64,000 nt of DNA from Metallyticus violacea. Its lineage: Eukaryota > Arthropoda > Insecta > Mantodea > Metallyticidae. The translations under genes were made by a program, and so were the position numbers. The stretch spans positions 85,090,001 to 85,154,000 of the forward strand of contig CM060835.1 of assembly GCA_030762175.1 (NCBI GenBank). Reading direction: 5' to 3'. Numbering within the stretch: position 1 is the first letter of the stretch; each line of letters begins with the position of its first letter. The notes beneath the pieces are model-generated. The model worked only from the letters and a program-made list of their open reading frames with translations. It was not told the origin of the DNA and did no database searches. This document shows, in pieces, positions 12,101-26,600 of the stretch.

Positions 12101-15100
12101 TGTTTTTTTTTTATATACACTAGTTGTATTTCCCCTAATATGAGAATAGCTTATCAACTTTTTATTTTATATGAGTAATATTTATTGTAATGAAAAACAC
12201 CTGTATCAAGTAACTAATTAAATTAGCAAACTGGATAATTTTAATATATTTAGGAATCAACACAGTGAAAACAAGTATAAGATCTCCAGTAGATAAAATA
12301 TTTTAAAATGCTAAAAACATTTCTGTGGCTTCACTTCCAATAAACACAAAAGCAGTCAGAGTTAAAAACATTTAAAATATTGATACAATGATAACGTTTC
12401 ACTCTCAAAATTAAAAAAATTCAGGACAAGTTTCATGAGACCTTTGCTCACATTGTCAAGTGTCGAATGACTGGGGTATGGTGGATCATAATACTAGGTT
12501 TGAAAATGTAGGCGATTGTGGTGAATCTGGTTATCTGTTGATGAATTTGTAAAAAATATTGACTGCTTCCAGAATGTCGAAATTCATGAGTTTATGTTCT
12601 CTCTCTCTTTTTTGAAATTCTTTTTCCATAAGTCAAGTTCCTTGGGATGTTAAACAGCTTTTAATAAATTGATGTCTTTTTCTATTTCATGATTTTCATT
12701 CCAGAAATGTGCTGCTATGGCTGATTTTTCTTTCTGTTTGTAACGGATGTTTCTCCAGTGTTCCTCACTCTGATGCCTATATTTCTCTTGGTCTTGCCTA
12801 TTTATATTTTTTCACAGTCTTTACAATGATCTGGTATATACCTGATTTTTCTTCTTTGGGTTTGGAATCTGCTTTATTTAACTTTAATAATTTGCCAACA
12901 CTATCTGCTCTGAAATCTAATGTGATATTGTACTGTTTGAAAATATTTTTGAAATTGACTATTGGTTTGTGGATGGTAAGTGAATTTTTGTAAATTTTTT
13001 TGTTTTAGGAATTTTTTAATTTTGTGATCAATCAACTGTTTTTTTTTTAACCCATTAGAAATAACTGTTTCTATTATATGTATGTATTCTTTTTTATATT
13101 CTTCTTTATTAAGTAAGAGTCGGTCCTGGTGATGTAGTGGTAACCATACTAGCTTTCTAAACCCCAGATCGCGGGTTCAAACCTGGCCAGGATCATTGTA
13201 TTTTTTGGGGCATAAAAATCATAAGTATGGCTTCCTTCAGAAGGGAAGTAAAACCGTGGGTCTTGAGTCGTACTTGTACGGCATGAAAAAGAACCTTAAG
13301 CCTGAAAGAAGAGACTTCTGACCAAAATTTGTCGGCCATTTTTTCACACCCTGAATAGAATGGGACGCTGATGACCTGTGATGTTAAAGAGCATCTGTAA
13401 ATAAACAAATCAAAAAAAAATTCTTTATTAAGTGGTACATTAATTAATCTGTATACCATGCTGTTGAAAGCTGCTTCTTTATGAGGTCTTGGGTTAAAAC
13501 CATGGGCTTTAACACAATTGTCATTGTGTGTATTCTTTCTGTAAATGCCAAATTCTAATTTGTTCTTACTTTTTATTATCTTCAAATGCAGAAATGATAA
13601 TATGTTATTGGTTTCTATTTCTATAATAAATTTAATTGTGGATAAGAAAAATTAGAATTTGGCATTTACAGAAAGAATACACACAATGACAATTGTGTTA
13701 AAGCTCAATTGTGTTAGTTGTGGTTTTAACTCAAGACCTCATAAAGAAGCAGCTTTGAACAGCATGGTATACAGATTAGTTAATGTACCTGATAATAAAG
13801 AGGAATATAAAAAAGAATACCTGCATATAATAGAAACAGCCATTTCGAATGGGTTCAAAAAAACAGTTGATTGATCACAAAATTAAAAGATTCCTAAAAC
13901 AAAAGAAAATTAAGCAAATTACCACTTTGACTGCCTTGTCAAAATAAAAAAATTTACAAAAATTCACTTACCACCCACAAACCAATAGTCAATTTCAAAA
14001 AATTTTCAAACAATACAACATTGCATTAACATCTCAAAACAGATACAGTGTTGACAAATTATTAAAGTTAAATAAAGCAGATTCCAAACCCAAAGAAGAA
14101 AAATCAGGTATATACCAGATTTTTGTAAAGACTGTGAAAAAATATAAATAGGCAAGACCAAGAGAAATATAGGCATCAGAGTGAGGAACACTGGAGAAAC
14201 ATCCGTTACAAACAGAAAGAAAAATCAGCCATAGCAGCACATTTCTGGAATGAAAATCATGAAATAGAAAAAGACATCAATTTATTAAAAGCTGTTTAAC
14301 ATCCCAAGGAACTTGACTTATGGAAAAAGAATTTCAAAAAAGAGAGAGAGAACATAAACTCATGAATTTCGACATTCTGGAAGCAGTCAATATTTTTTAC
14401 AAATTCATCAACAGATAACCAGATTCACCACAATCGCCTACATTTTCAAACCTAGTATTATGATCCACCATACACCAGTCATTCGACACTTGACAATGTG
14501 AGCAAAGGTCTCATGAAACTTGTCCTGAATTTTTTTAATTTTGAGAGTGAAACGTTATCATTGTATCAATATTTTAAATGTTTTTAACTCTGACTGCTTT
14601 TGTGTTTATTGGAAGTGAAGCCACAGAAATGCTTTTAGCATTTTAAAATATTTTATCTACTGAAAACTGGATAATATTCTAGGTTTAGTTTTACTATATA
14701 TTTTTGTCATAGAAGCATGTAAACCACACTAAATAATATAAGAAAACTTACAAAATGACATCAATATTTTCTTAGGACAATAAAATTTTCAATTTCTCAT
14801 TAATATTACACAGTATCTTAGGAACAATAATAACATAAAATGCCCATTTAAATATTGATGCAGCTTTATATGAGTGCTATGCTTGTCTGCACATGTACTC
14901 TAATTTGTTTTCCTTGCATAATAATGTCATTGTTTACTCTGGAATTACAAGATTTTTTTATATTTTATCAGGCTTGTGAAAGCATATTTGCGTGACCTCA
15001 GAAATATGGCTGTGGTTCAAGGCGAATTAGAAGAAAGTATGTTACAAACTCTGCTCAAGCTAATGAGCAGAATTGCCAAGACATGGGAGATAGAGGAGGA

Positions 15101-17622
15101 TAAGAGAAAGCAACTGCAAGCAGAAAAAGAAAGCCTTTATGTCTTGAGGTAATGCATGCCCTTCATAGTATTTTAAATTAACATTACCACGAAATATGTA
15201 CTTACTCTTGTAGTTCAAGATTATGACAACTTATTTCTGAAAGTCTCATTATGCATTATTAACACAGCACAGAAACATTTATTTTCAGGGGTACTAACCA
15301 AAGTGATGAAGAACAGATGGAAGCTGAATTAGAAGAATTGTTTCCATCATCACATGTGAAAGATTTTAATGACTTTGAGCAGTCGCAACAAAATTTAGAG
15401 AAAAGTCCAAAAGATTCTAGCATGCGAAAGAAAGCAATTGGGCTTATAAAGCAAGAAGACATGGATTTTATAGCCAGGTTGCACTCACAGATAATGACTG
15501 GTTTCACACATTGTGCCTGGCTGACTCCAAAACGCATGCCTACAGCAAGGATAGATTTTGTAAGGCCTCTTACAGAAAGGTCAGTGTAATTAATTGCAAT
15601 CTCATGAACAGTGTGTAAATAAAATCAATAGTAGCTATAAAATTGCATTGTTTTTATTCAGGTTCCAGGTGTTCACAGCAGTACTTGAAAAAGTGTCTGC
15701 TGGAGCAGATTCTTCAGTAGATCTAAAGCTGCAGCCAAGTCTTTGTGTCATAACATCAGCTGAGATCAGTCTTGCAGAAAGTGGAGAAGCAACAGCATTC
15801 GTTGGCAGTGATGTTCTGGGAAGTCCTTCACGCTCTGTTATTCCAGAAAGACGACGACAAGCTTTGGATTTTTATCAGGATAGTAATGTTAAAGAAGCAC
15901 AGAACTGCCTTCCAATTCTGAATTCTGTGACCTCTAGAGTGCAGGAGTTGCTGCAGGAGTGGCCAGAACATCCAACTCTGCAAAAGGTAATAATTCAGAA
16001 ACAATATTTGACTGTTTATTATATGTAATAAGCTTGTTAAATTCATTATTAAGTTATTGCAGTTTTTTAAATACAAACAGTAGCACAGACTGAAATCCAT
16101 AACAAATGAAATGTGAAGAAGAGTAGAAGGCTCAAGCTGAATCTCTCTCATATGATTTGAGAGATATTATTTTTAGGGCTATGAAACCACACATGGATTA
16201 CTTTTACATGTTGTATTATAAAGAGTTATTTCAATGCTAAAATGTAATTTTTTCTGTAATTTTAATTCATAACATTTATGATCAATTTGTTTTTATATTA
16301 CCATTAATGCCTCAAATTATCAAAATATCTTTAGTTTCAGAACAAACTGTCCAGACAAATTTTGTTATAAAACACATTATAGTACAATTACTTAGTTTAG
16401 TGCCTCTCCAGCAACATATAAAGGTTCAGACAAAGGTACAGGCTGTATCATCCATAATATCATTGCAAAGCAAAATTTATTGCAATTACCAGAATGCTCA
16501 GCTATATAATGCAATATAATAATCATCAAAAATGTGCTGTTTAATCCTTATAAGTATAGAGTGACCATTTATGTAATTGAATGCTAAATAAACTTTTTTT
16601 TAATATAGATTCTGGTTGTTGTGCAACGCATATTGGCTTTTCCATTGACCAGTCCATTAGCACGTTTTCAAGCTGGAGTGGAGTTGTTACTTACTCAGAT
16701 CCATGAATGGGAGGAAAATGCACATTCTGATTGTAGCTTAGCATCACATTGGAAATCTGTCACAGCATTAATAGCTGCCTGGCGCAAGCTGCAATTACAG
16801 AGTTGGCGAGAGTGCCTTGTTGGGGCAGTAGACAGGTATTGCATTTTGAGGTTGTAATATCCTCATATATACAAATATATACTATCACTTATTCCATTAA
16901 CACACACGCGCGCACATGCACCCACGCACACTTACGGAATAACATATTACTTTGGTAACTAAAAACCATAAGAAAAATAGATTTTTGATAAAGATACATC
17001 ATAAGCTAACTACCAAAGTTGGGAATGTTTATGTTTATTATTCAATAAGTATCTTAATTACATTGCAGATAGAATAAGAGGAGGAAAAAAAGCAGCATTT
17101 AAGCAATTATTGGTATTTGTATGACAGAATTATGGGGAGTGGTACATAAGTTAAACAAGCTACAAAATTTTGAAATTATAGTATGGGGATAAATATTAAG
17201 AGATAGTTCTTTTATATCCTAAACTTAGGTATTCATTTTTTACACTAAACTCCACTTACGTACATAAAAGTAAGATGCATTTCGGGAGAATCTCCCCCAT
17301 CTTTAGTTGCTCACTTAACCGCTGTTACTTGAAACAATGGCTAGACACCTGGATGTTCCTATGGTGGCATCTGTTGGCTGAAGTAGGAATTGCTGAATTC
17401 ATCCATAGGAGGAAACTTGAAGTTCATTAGGTTTTCTTTATTTTTTAATATGAAAAAATTTTCCCAAGTGGACAACTTCATTGGGTTATGAAGATGTTTC
17501 AGCTGTTTAATTTCTGGTTTTATTTCATGATTTTTGGTCCAAAAGTGAGCTGCTTCTGCTGATTTATTCACTTGCTTAAATCGAATATTCCTCAAGCATT
17601 CTTTCCTCCGAATTTCCAAATT

Positions 17623-17653
<31 letters not shown>

Positions 17654-20600
17654 TTTTGCCTATGTAGCTCTGATCACTATCTGCTCATATAAATAATGCA
17701 ATACAGTTTTTTTCACACTAACTCCATTAACTGCTCCACTATCTGCTCATTTTATTTCATAAATTCATGATTTCTGTTCTGTTGGTATGGGTCTTTTACT
17801 GTGCAACCTAATAAATTCTTGATATTATATCGTTCTTTGGGGCTAACATCATCCTTTGTTCTTTGAAAATTTTCTTAAATGTTGTGATAAATTGGATGGT
17901 AGGTGAAACTTTTGAATTTGTATCCTTCTTTTGTATTTTTCTGTGTCGAAACTTTCCTTATCGCTTTTTGTCTTTTAGATTTATTAATAAATTTTATCAC
18001 TGTGTCTTTATTAAAACCATTGATTATAACTGTTTTTATTATCTTTGGTATTCTGTTTTGTACTCAGCTTCTGTGAGTGGAATATTCATCAATCTGTGTG
18101 CCAAACTGTGAAATACTGCGTATTTATGTGAAATGGGGCTATAACTCTCATTTTTATGTAATTTCCGTGTGTGTTTCTTTTCTATAAATTCCAAAATTCA
18201 AACAGTCTGCATTTCTTATAATTTTTAAATCTTGAAGTGGTAGCCACCCTTGTTTTACTGCAAAATCAGCTAAGCAAAAGCCATACACATTGAGTGAGAA
18301 AATTGAAAGTTTGAACTTTCATTTACCTATTTTATAAATTATTTACTTAAATCAATATTTTATTGGTTAACAATATGTTTTTAGAAATAACATCTTCATT
18401 TGGTGCATCACCCTTAAAGTTTTAGCTTTTATATAAATTAATATAACAAGCTAAAATCTTGAATTTTTACTTTATTATGTTATAACTTGTTGCTTTGTTT
18501 TAACTCCAAAACTTTTCCAAAAAAAAAAAAAAATCTTTTAATGCACATCAGACTTAAACTTTTAGTTTTTATGTAATATTTAGATAACTGTTGGCAATTT
18601 TCAAAGTGCCTCCTTTTGGTAATGTTTAAAATTGATACCATATTTTATTTGAAGCAAAGCAAGATAATCCCATCATAAAGGGGGAAAGAAGAAAAATGGA
18701 GAACCAACAAAATCACATGTCAAGTGGTGGGTAACAGTTCCTGACAGTTGAGGTGAGAAACCCTAGCTCCTTTCATGATGCAACAAACTGATTAGTTGCA
18801 AAAAGGGAAAGAAAAAAAGTGGTATTTTATTTTATTTGTGCTTATCATTTAGTATTATGATAAAAACTAGAAATGAAGTAAATTGTTGCAGCAGAATTGT
18901 TAAAGGAAAGTACATTACCAACATGTGCTGGCATTATTATATATTGCTTATGGGGTCAAACAAAAATTACTTCAACATGAAAAAAAGAGCCTGCAGTTCA
19001 TGAAATAGTGAAAAAAGCTATCAAATAATCAAAGCTCCAGTAAATGAGCATTAAATGTTATAAATAAGAGAAAGGAATACTACTGCTACTAATAATAAGT
19101 TCATTAAATATTAAACTAACTAAGAGATTAAAACAAATATTGCAAAGGATTGAAAAAATTTGTAAAAGACAGAATGTATGAAAAATAAGTTACAAGCAGA
19201 ATCTAAAATAGAATGTTTATCTTCACCCTCAGAAGAAAGCATAGCAAAGGAAACATGTAGATGGCAATTAATTAAGACAAATTTCAGACATACTGCTCAA
19301 TACAGAAACCAGATTTTGCCTGTGACGAAAGTCAGGGAATTATAGAATATGTACAATGAGAGGTTTTTAATAAGAAGCTTTGGATTTTGCAATGGAAGCA
19401 TGGAAAATAATCTATAACTCTTTTGTGGATTAGCAAAAAAAAATTTTTTTTGTTTAATTAAGATCATTGTATGATTGAGTAGAACTACACAGTCTTATTG
19501 GCACCATCTATTTGTTTAAATTTAGTACATGTTTTCACAGATCATTATATATACTAATACAAGACAGACTAATAAATGTCTCGGAGGTGGTTTTGCAAAA
19601 GCAAGGAAATAGTGAATTAAGAGCAGCTATTAATATAAACATTTTATTTGTCATATTTGTTTAATAATTTCCATATTAGTTGATATTACATTTTGCTTAG
19701 TTCCTGGCTGTATGAGTTGTTTTATTTCCAATGGAAGAAAGAGTAGTAGTGCTCTCTTTAGCAGTTTTAAAATATTATATATGCTGTTAAAGACATTTTA
19801 TAATTCTGAACTGTGACAGGACCATAGTCTTAATATCTAAACTTTCATGCACTTTTCTAGGATTAAGCAAGGAGCTTCAAAATGGTGGTTGTATTTGTAT
19901 TCTTTGGTAGAATGCTTTGTCATTGAGAAACCAGAACAGCCCATGACTTCTGAAGCTGTTATCAAAACCCTAAAACAGTTTATGGAGCAGTCATCTCTGG
20001 GAGAATTTGAAGCAAGATTGTCATTGCTGCTCAGTTTCCACTGCCATGTGCAGCATCTGGAGCCAACAGTTAAACAAAGTATATGTCAATATTTTTCACT
20101 ACATTACATTAATGTTTGGGTTGGGAGAAGAAAATTATAAAATACATGTTACAAATTCTTGTTTATTTATTTCATTGTAAGTTTATAAAAATTAATATAG
20201 TTAATTCTGCCCAGGATCCATCCCAAGCTGTATATTTATACATTTATAGCTATATTCCTTTAGTAATCTCTTGATCACCTCCCTGATCAAATAATTGAAA
20301 GAATGAATTAATTTTTTAAACAAACAACATTAAAATTGGATATACATCAATTTACATTGTCAACTAATCTAGAAAATTTTAGTACCAAAAATAAACTAAA
20401 GTTCTCTGATACCTCAACCACTCAATTGGTAAAGAACCCCTATCATAAAAAAGCATTTTCAATCATTATGGGTATTCTCCTGCTCCTTCCTTATGATGTT
20501 GGTCCTGGTGGTGTAGTGGTAACCATACTTGCCTTCTGTACCCAAAATCATAAGTTTAAACTCAGCCAGGATCCATGGATTTTTTCCAGCATAAAAATCC

Positions 20601-23600
20601 TAAGTATAGCTTCCTTCTGAAGGGAGGTAAAGCCATGGGTCCCATGTCATTATGGCAAGAAAAAGAACCTGAAGCCTGAAAGAAGAGGCCTCTGGCCAAA
20701 TTTGTCGGCCTTTTCTCGCCCTGAATTGAATGGAATGGCCTGAGATGTTAAAGAGCATTGTAAATAAACCAGATCAACAACCTTCCTTAGGCTTCTCTTC
20801 TACTTATCCCTTACTTTCCTAGGAATTTCCCTATCTTGTTGATTTTTTCTACCCCTTATTTGATAACATTTTTAATGCCACTATATCTTTCTGTAGATTG
20901 TCCCATTTACCATTCCAAATACTGTCTCGGCACCATTTTACCAATCACAATCCATGAGACAATGGAACACACTATCTGCTTTCCTGCACATAATACATCC
21001 TTTTTTATATTTTTACTTAATCCTTTTAAAAATATTACTGGTACACATCCATTCCAAGCCCATTCTTCCAAATTGACTATATTATCTATACATTTCTCCT
21101 GCCCCCATTAACTACTTTATATAAAACCATAAAATGTTTATCCTCTAAACTGACCCAAATTTCGTGCTTCTCAATATCTTCTACCCTCTGTGTCATCAGT
21201 ACTTTCCAATCCACTAATATTACTTTCACCCAGTTGCCATACATCCCCCATTCTAATTTCTTCTAGTAATTTCTTGAACTCCCAATACCTCTCTTTGATA
21301 CATGAGACATTCTTTTAATAAATTATTACTGTCTAATTTGAGACCTCCATACCAATATTTCAAAATTCAAGCAAACTCACTCCCTTGTTGAACTTTTTGG
21401 TAACCCCAGAACTTCTCTGCAAAACATCCTATGTACCTCATTGACCTTCATCCATTCCTTTGACACTCCCCAAATTTGTACTATATATAACATCTTAGAC
21501 TTAACCAAAGCCTCACATAATCTTTCGAACCACTTCATTGATATTGCTGGGACTTATACAAACTTATTCTAACAGCTTTCATAGCTAATTTGCCTTTAGC
21601 TTGGGCACATTTGGTTGGACTGTGTCTCCCATCTTCCATTACTCACAAATCTCCCCCCAAGTAATCAAATTCTTTCATTACCTCTATTAATTCTCCATCT
21701 ATATACCATCTCTCATCTTTTTTTAACATTGGTCCTTTTTTAAAATACTATTATCTTGATTTTTTGCTATTTATCCTTGAACACCATTCTGCACAAAATC
21801 TAATAATTTCATCAATGACATGTTGTAATCCTATCATAGTTATTGCCCCTGTTATAACATCATCAGCAAAAAGTAGTCCTGGTATTTCCTACTTACAAAT
21901 TATTGGACAATGTCTATTGTTTTCCATGGATCAAGTAGTTAGTGATGCCGGCTGCAGCTTGGGACATTCCAATTCGATTCCCAGTATCTTAAAAATTTCC
22001 TTAGTTAGGAAGATCTGGAATTGGATCCATAAAGTCTTGTAAGAACAGTTGGAGAGGTAACATCCTTTTGATCTTGAAAGCCACATGATGGCAACTAGGT
22101 GCCAGTGTGCTGAGCAGAACCCCTCTGTCATTACTGCCCTGTATCATTTAGGTTGTAACCCAGGCAGAGGTTGCAACAGTTGCCATTTCAGAGTTGTCTC
22201 TCAAAGGAAGGAAGGAAGAAAGGAAGGAAAGAAGGAGTAAACTCTTAACTGTAAACTACTAAAATAAGATCTATACTCTGCACCTACCGTTATCTTTTCT
22301 TATAACTAGTATCCCTGCCTTCAGATATGCAGAAGGCCTTGCTCCTGTCATTGCTGTCTCTTTTCCCAATAATATCTTCTAACACTTATTTGCTCAGATC
22401 CATCAAACCATTTCCATTTCGTCCTCACTATCCATTAAAACCTCCCTAAGCATCTTATCAATGCCTAATTTCCACATATATTATTTACCTTAACCATATC
22501 TCTCTCTTTAATGCTTTTCTTTATTTTTCTGTTCCACTATATCTAGCAAAATATGTGCAGCATAATCACCTTCCCTACAAATAAGGCAAATATCCTGTGG
22601 AACATTTCTCCATAACCTTCTGAATTTCCAAACAATTTAAATCGAGAAGTCTCCTTTTTATTACATTTATCTGTATAGGTCTCCATGCTATTAAAAGTGC
22701 TATAAAATTATAAATATGCCTTATAATTTGTTAAAGAGCATAAAATCTAATTATCCTCCAACTGCAGATGAGCACCCCAAAACCCATTTATCATCAATTT
22801 TTTTTTTCCCACTGTGTATATACTGTTTACCAAGTAAATGTATAATTATTATTATAGCACTGGAAATAGAATTATTCTTTTAATTAGTTAATTGATGATA
22901 GGTTAAGTAAAATATCAAAAATTCTTGTAGAAAAGTAAGCTAATTTAAGCTAATGAGTTCATATCTCATTTATAGAGAATCTTCTCTCTTTTTTTAATGC
23001 TCAACAATGCAACAAAAATCCGCTTTTTAATAACACATTCAAGAGTCATTTTAATTTCTTTATCCTGTAATTCATGAATAGAGTAGAAATTCATTTATTC
23101 TCCTTTATTCCTTTGTTAACAAACAACTCAAACGTATTCTCATAGAATCCTCCCTCAAATACTTCCAGCCATCTCATTCTCCACACTACATTTCTTAATT
23201 GTAATCAAATCTAATATTCAAGAAATATTTAAATTTAACATATACAGATGAAGTACTTCATAGCCAGTAGTAAAGATTAACTTTTTCTTTAGTTTCCTTT
23301 TTCTTCTTCTTTTCCACACCTTCTCTTGCTAAAGTTTTATCTTGCGTAGTGCAATCATATGTCATTCAATAATATAAAAGCTTTAGTCATATACTTTCAA
23401 GGATTATGTTTTGATTATTAATCCACCTGTTTTGTTTGTAGATGAACTGCTAAAGATCTTATGGAATATACATGAATATTATGCACAATTCCAAGATTCC
23501 ATTACAACAAGGATTCGAGAGCTGAGGCTGCCAATAGAGAAGAAACTTAAGGAATGTGTAAGAATTTTTCGTTGGGAAGATATTAGTCACTGGGCTGTTA

Positions 23601-26600
23601 GAGAGGCCATCAAGAAAGTACATAAGACATTGCACAAACATGTAAAGGAATTTGAGGTAATATTTTCTATACATGAAGCCCATAAGAACCTAATGTATGA
23701 AAAAATGTAGATGTATAATTTTTTTTAGACTTTTTATCTTTCATATTTTCCAGTTCCTGTAATTTATTTACTGTTTTTCAATATATATGATATAGAGATA
23801 AATGAGTTTATATAACATATCCTCCCCACTTACACAAATTGAAACATGAACATTCATCACAATATAGCTTTCATTCTTCAATGGGTTGATGCTTACAACA
23901 ATTACAGAAGCCAAATGTTCTTAGAAGTTCAGGGTTAACAATATCAGCATTTAATTCCTTAATATTAAGGAAGGTAAATGCTGATATTGAATAAGAATAT
24001 ACAGAATTATATTTAATACTTTGCTTTGTTGATATTGCCAAATGGAAAATCTCCAATCTGGGCAACAACAATGTCATATCATCTACCAAGAATGCCAGGT
24101 ATCATTCAGCTTTGGTTTATTGAATGCATGATCTTGTATCACACATATCTGCTTCTTATTTTTTATTTCTTATTTCATATTTATTTCTTTATAGATTTTA
24201 TTTAGTTCACCCTATGTGGATGTATCTGTATAAAAAACATTGAAATAATATGAGCAATTTTTATTTTATAGTTATTTAAATACCTATTATCAGTAAATTC
24301 CTTAATTTACTTCATACTGTTGTTAAATATATAATTATTTTATTTTTATTTTTACCTAGGAAGTTTTAAAACAACCAGTGACTGTAGCAATTTCAAACTT
24401 TGGTGCAGAGAAAACGGATACAAATATAGGTACATGGGACAGGCCACAAAGACACCAGCTTCGACACTATCAAGGTTTAATGGATCCTACACATTTCTTG
24501 TCTTTAAAAAAACGTCAGGTAAGATGATCTCCAGTTAATTTGTTTGTAATTGTAAGAAATGTATGTGCCATTATCAACTAGAAATGGGTTCTATTTCTAA
24601 ATTTCATATGATAAATCTGCTACTTAACAAGTGTCTAGTTGAAATCTTTTTAGATATATTAATTTTGGTATGCAATAAATGTTTAAAAAGCAGTTCTAAA
24701 ATTTTCTGAATCTGTATTCACATCTTATTTTAACAGGAATTAGTTTCAAACAACTTGCCTTTATCTTCAACTAGGCTTGTGACAGAATTCCACCAAGGCT
24801 TTCTTCCAGTGATATATTCTTTAAGTCTTCTATATAAATATTGACAGTGGAATGGTAATATATCCTAAACTTAGGTATTTTTTTTTTACACTAAACTCCA
24901 TTTACTTACATAAAATAAGACACGTTTCGGGAGAATCTCTCCTATCTTCAGTTGCTCACTGAACCACCATTACTCAAAACGATGGCTAGACACCCGAATG
25001 TTCCTGTGTTGGCATCTGTTGGCTGAAGTAGGAAATGGTTGAATTCATCCATAGGAGGAAACTGGAAGTTCATTGGGTTTTCTTTATTTTTTAATATAAA
25101 ATTTTTTTCCTAAGTGGATAACTCCATTGGGTTGTGAAGATGTTTGAGCAGTTTGATTTCCAATTTCATTTCGTGGTTTTTGGTCCAAAAGTGAGCTGCT
25201 ATTACTGATTTATCCACCTGCTTAAGCCAAATATTCCTAAAGTGTTCTTTCTTCCGAATTTCTAAATTTCTCTTTGTTCTGCCTATGTAGCTCTGCTCAC
25301 AATCTGCACACATAAATTCTCAGATTGTGAGTTTATTTAATGTAAATAATTGAAGTTTATTGTAAAAAATGAATACCTAAGTTTAATATATTCTTAAGTG
25401 TTTAACGTCTCCTTTTGCAATAAGTATTTTTGTGGATCTCTAGTAGATCGAAATTAATAAGTTTCACATGGTTCTATTTTTCTCCCCATGCGCTAATTTT
25501 TTATCTCTCATTAGTAAAGTCACTGCCATGGGTGGCAGAGGTCGTTAAGGCGTGGACTAGTGAGCGGGAGATATGGGGTTCAAATCCTGCCGGGACCATT
25601 CTCCCTGACTGAGGTTTTTTCCAGGTTTTCCTCAGTTTTCATAAATGGCCGAGACCGAGAATGATTGCTTCCTTAAAAATAAATTCTTTCCCAATATATC
25701 ATTTTGTCTCATGTATCAACCTTTCCACCATCTGTAGTGCCTCAGCAGTTAAAACGGGTGTTAAACAAATTTGAAAAAAAAAAAAATAGTAAAGTCCAGT
25801 AAAAGACTAAATACTGCATAGAAAAGGAGATGAGCATAGCGTACTGAATTAGAAAAACTAAAATTGTGTTTCATTTCATTTATATGGAAAATAGTTACAA
25901 GTTAAATGAGTAAAAAAGTTATATATAAATCTTCCATTCATTTGTATATTATTTCACTTAACGAAAATTACTTGTATTCAATTAAGCAGTAAATGTGATC
26001 ATTTGTGTTTTTATATAGGCATTTATATAACTATTAATTCATATTATTGTATGATTCAGTTGAACTACACACTCTTAAAGCTTCACTTACTTTTCATAAA
26101 TGTTCTCGAAACCGGTTCCATACATTTATGAAAAGTAAGTGAAGCTTTAAGAGTGTGTAGTTCAACTGAATCATACAATGATATCAATTGATATGATTAG
26201 CTTCACTGTGCAAGTTCCAATTTACATTTTAATTTATATAACTGTTTAAACTTGATTATGTAACAATAAGATCATATTTATATGTATATAACCAATGTAC
26301 TAAAATTTGTTCACACTAATTCCATTCACTTACATAAAAACATATGTCCAGTTTTTATGTAAGTGAATGGAGTTAGTGTGAATAAATTTTAGTACATTGT
26401 TTATATATATTTGTACCACTTCATTGTCAACAGCTTCGTAAGTACATTTAATTGATATTTATATGTGTTTAGAAGCTATGGACAGTGAAGTACTAGATTA
26501 TTCCAAATTGAATGTTTTGAATTTTGACATAAGGTTTGTAATAAGGACACATTTCGGGAACTCTTGTTCCTATCTTCAGCTGTTGACTGACTTGACTGCT

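Larger units (their letters stand above)
11771..14971 (+). other. MDN1 intron, 3.2 kb
   Basis: Almost entirely occupied by the foldback Penelope insertion at 12,240-14,663. The flanks (11,771-12,227 and 14,676-14,971) show nothing recognisable. Confidence 0.6.
20079..23441 (+). other. MDN1 intron, 3.4 kb
   Basis: It holds SINE A copy 2 (20,494-20,780), a minus-strand LINE relic (about 20,800-22,900) and a different tRNA-derived SINE (about 21,925-22,245). The rest shows no recognisable features. Confidence 0.55.

Noticed and set aside
12709..12993. 94-codon plus-strand ORF
   Set aside because: It is the antisense of the Penelope coding arm; an almost identical ORF lies antisense at 14,034-14,240 in the other arm.
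13122..13195. tRNA gene suggested by GGTGATGTAGTGGTAACC and GGGTTCAAACC
   Set aside because: Also a SINE head, repeated at 20.5 and 39.0 kb with a shared body.
17623..17652. CRISPR-like array
   Set aside because: It is a four-base microsatellite without spacers, in a eukaryotic intron.
25522..25600. tRNA-Ser-like gene
   Set aside because: Box A and B are present, but the sequence runs on into a repeated body with poly-A and a target duplication, and recurs at 34.8, 43.8 and 56.7 kb. It is a SINE head, not a tRNA gene.
26033..26454. MITEs of a cut-and-paste DNA transposon
   Set aside because: The arms match 3' ends of Penelope copies that encode RT and GIY-YIG, and the tails are one-sided, so they are retroelement-derived.
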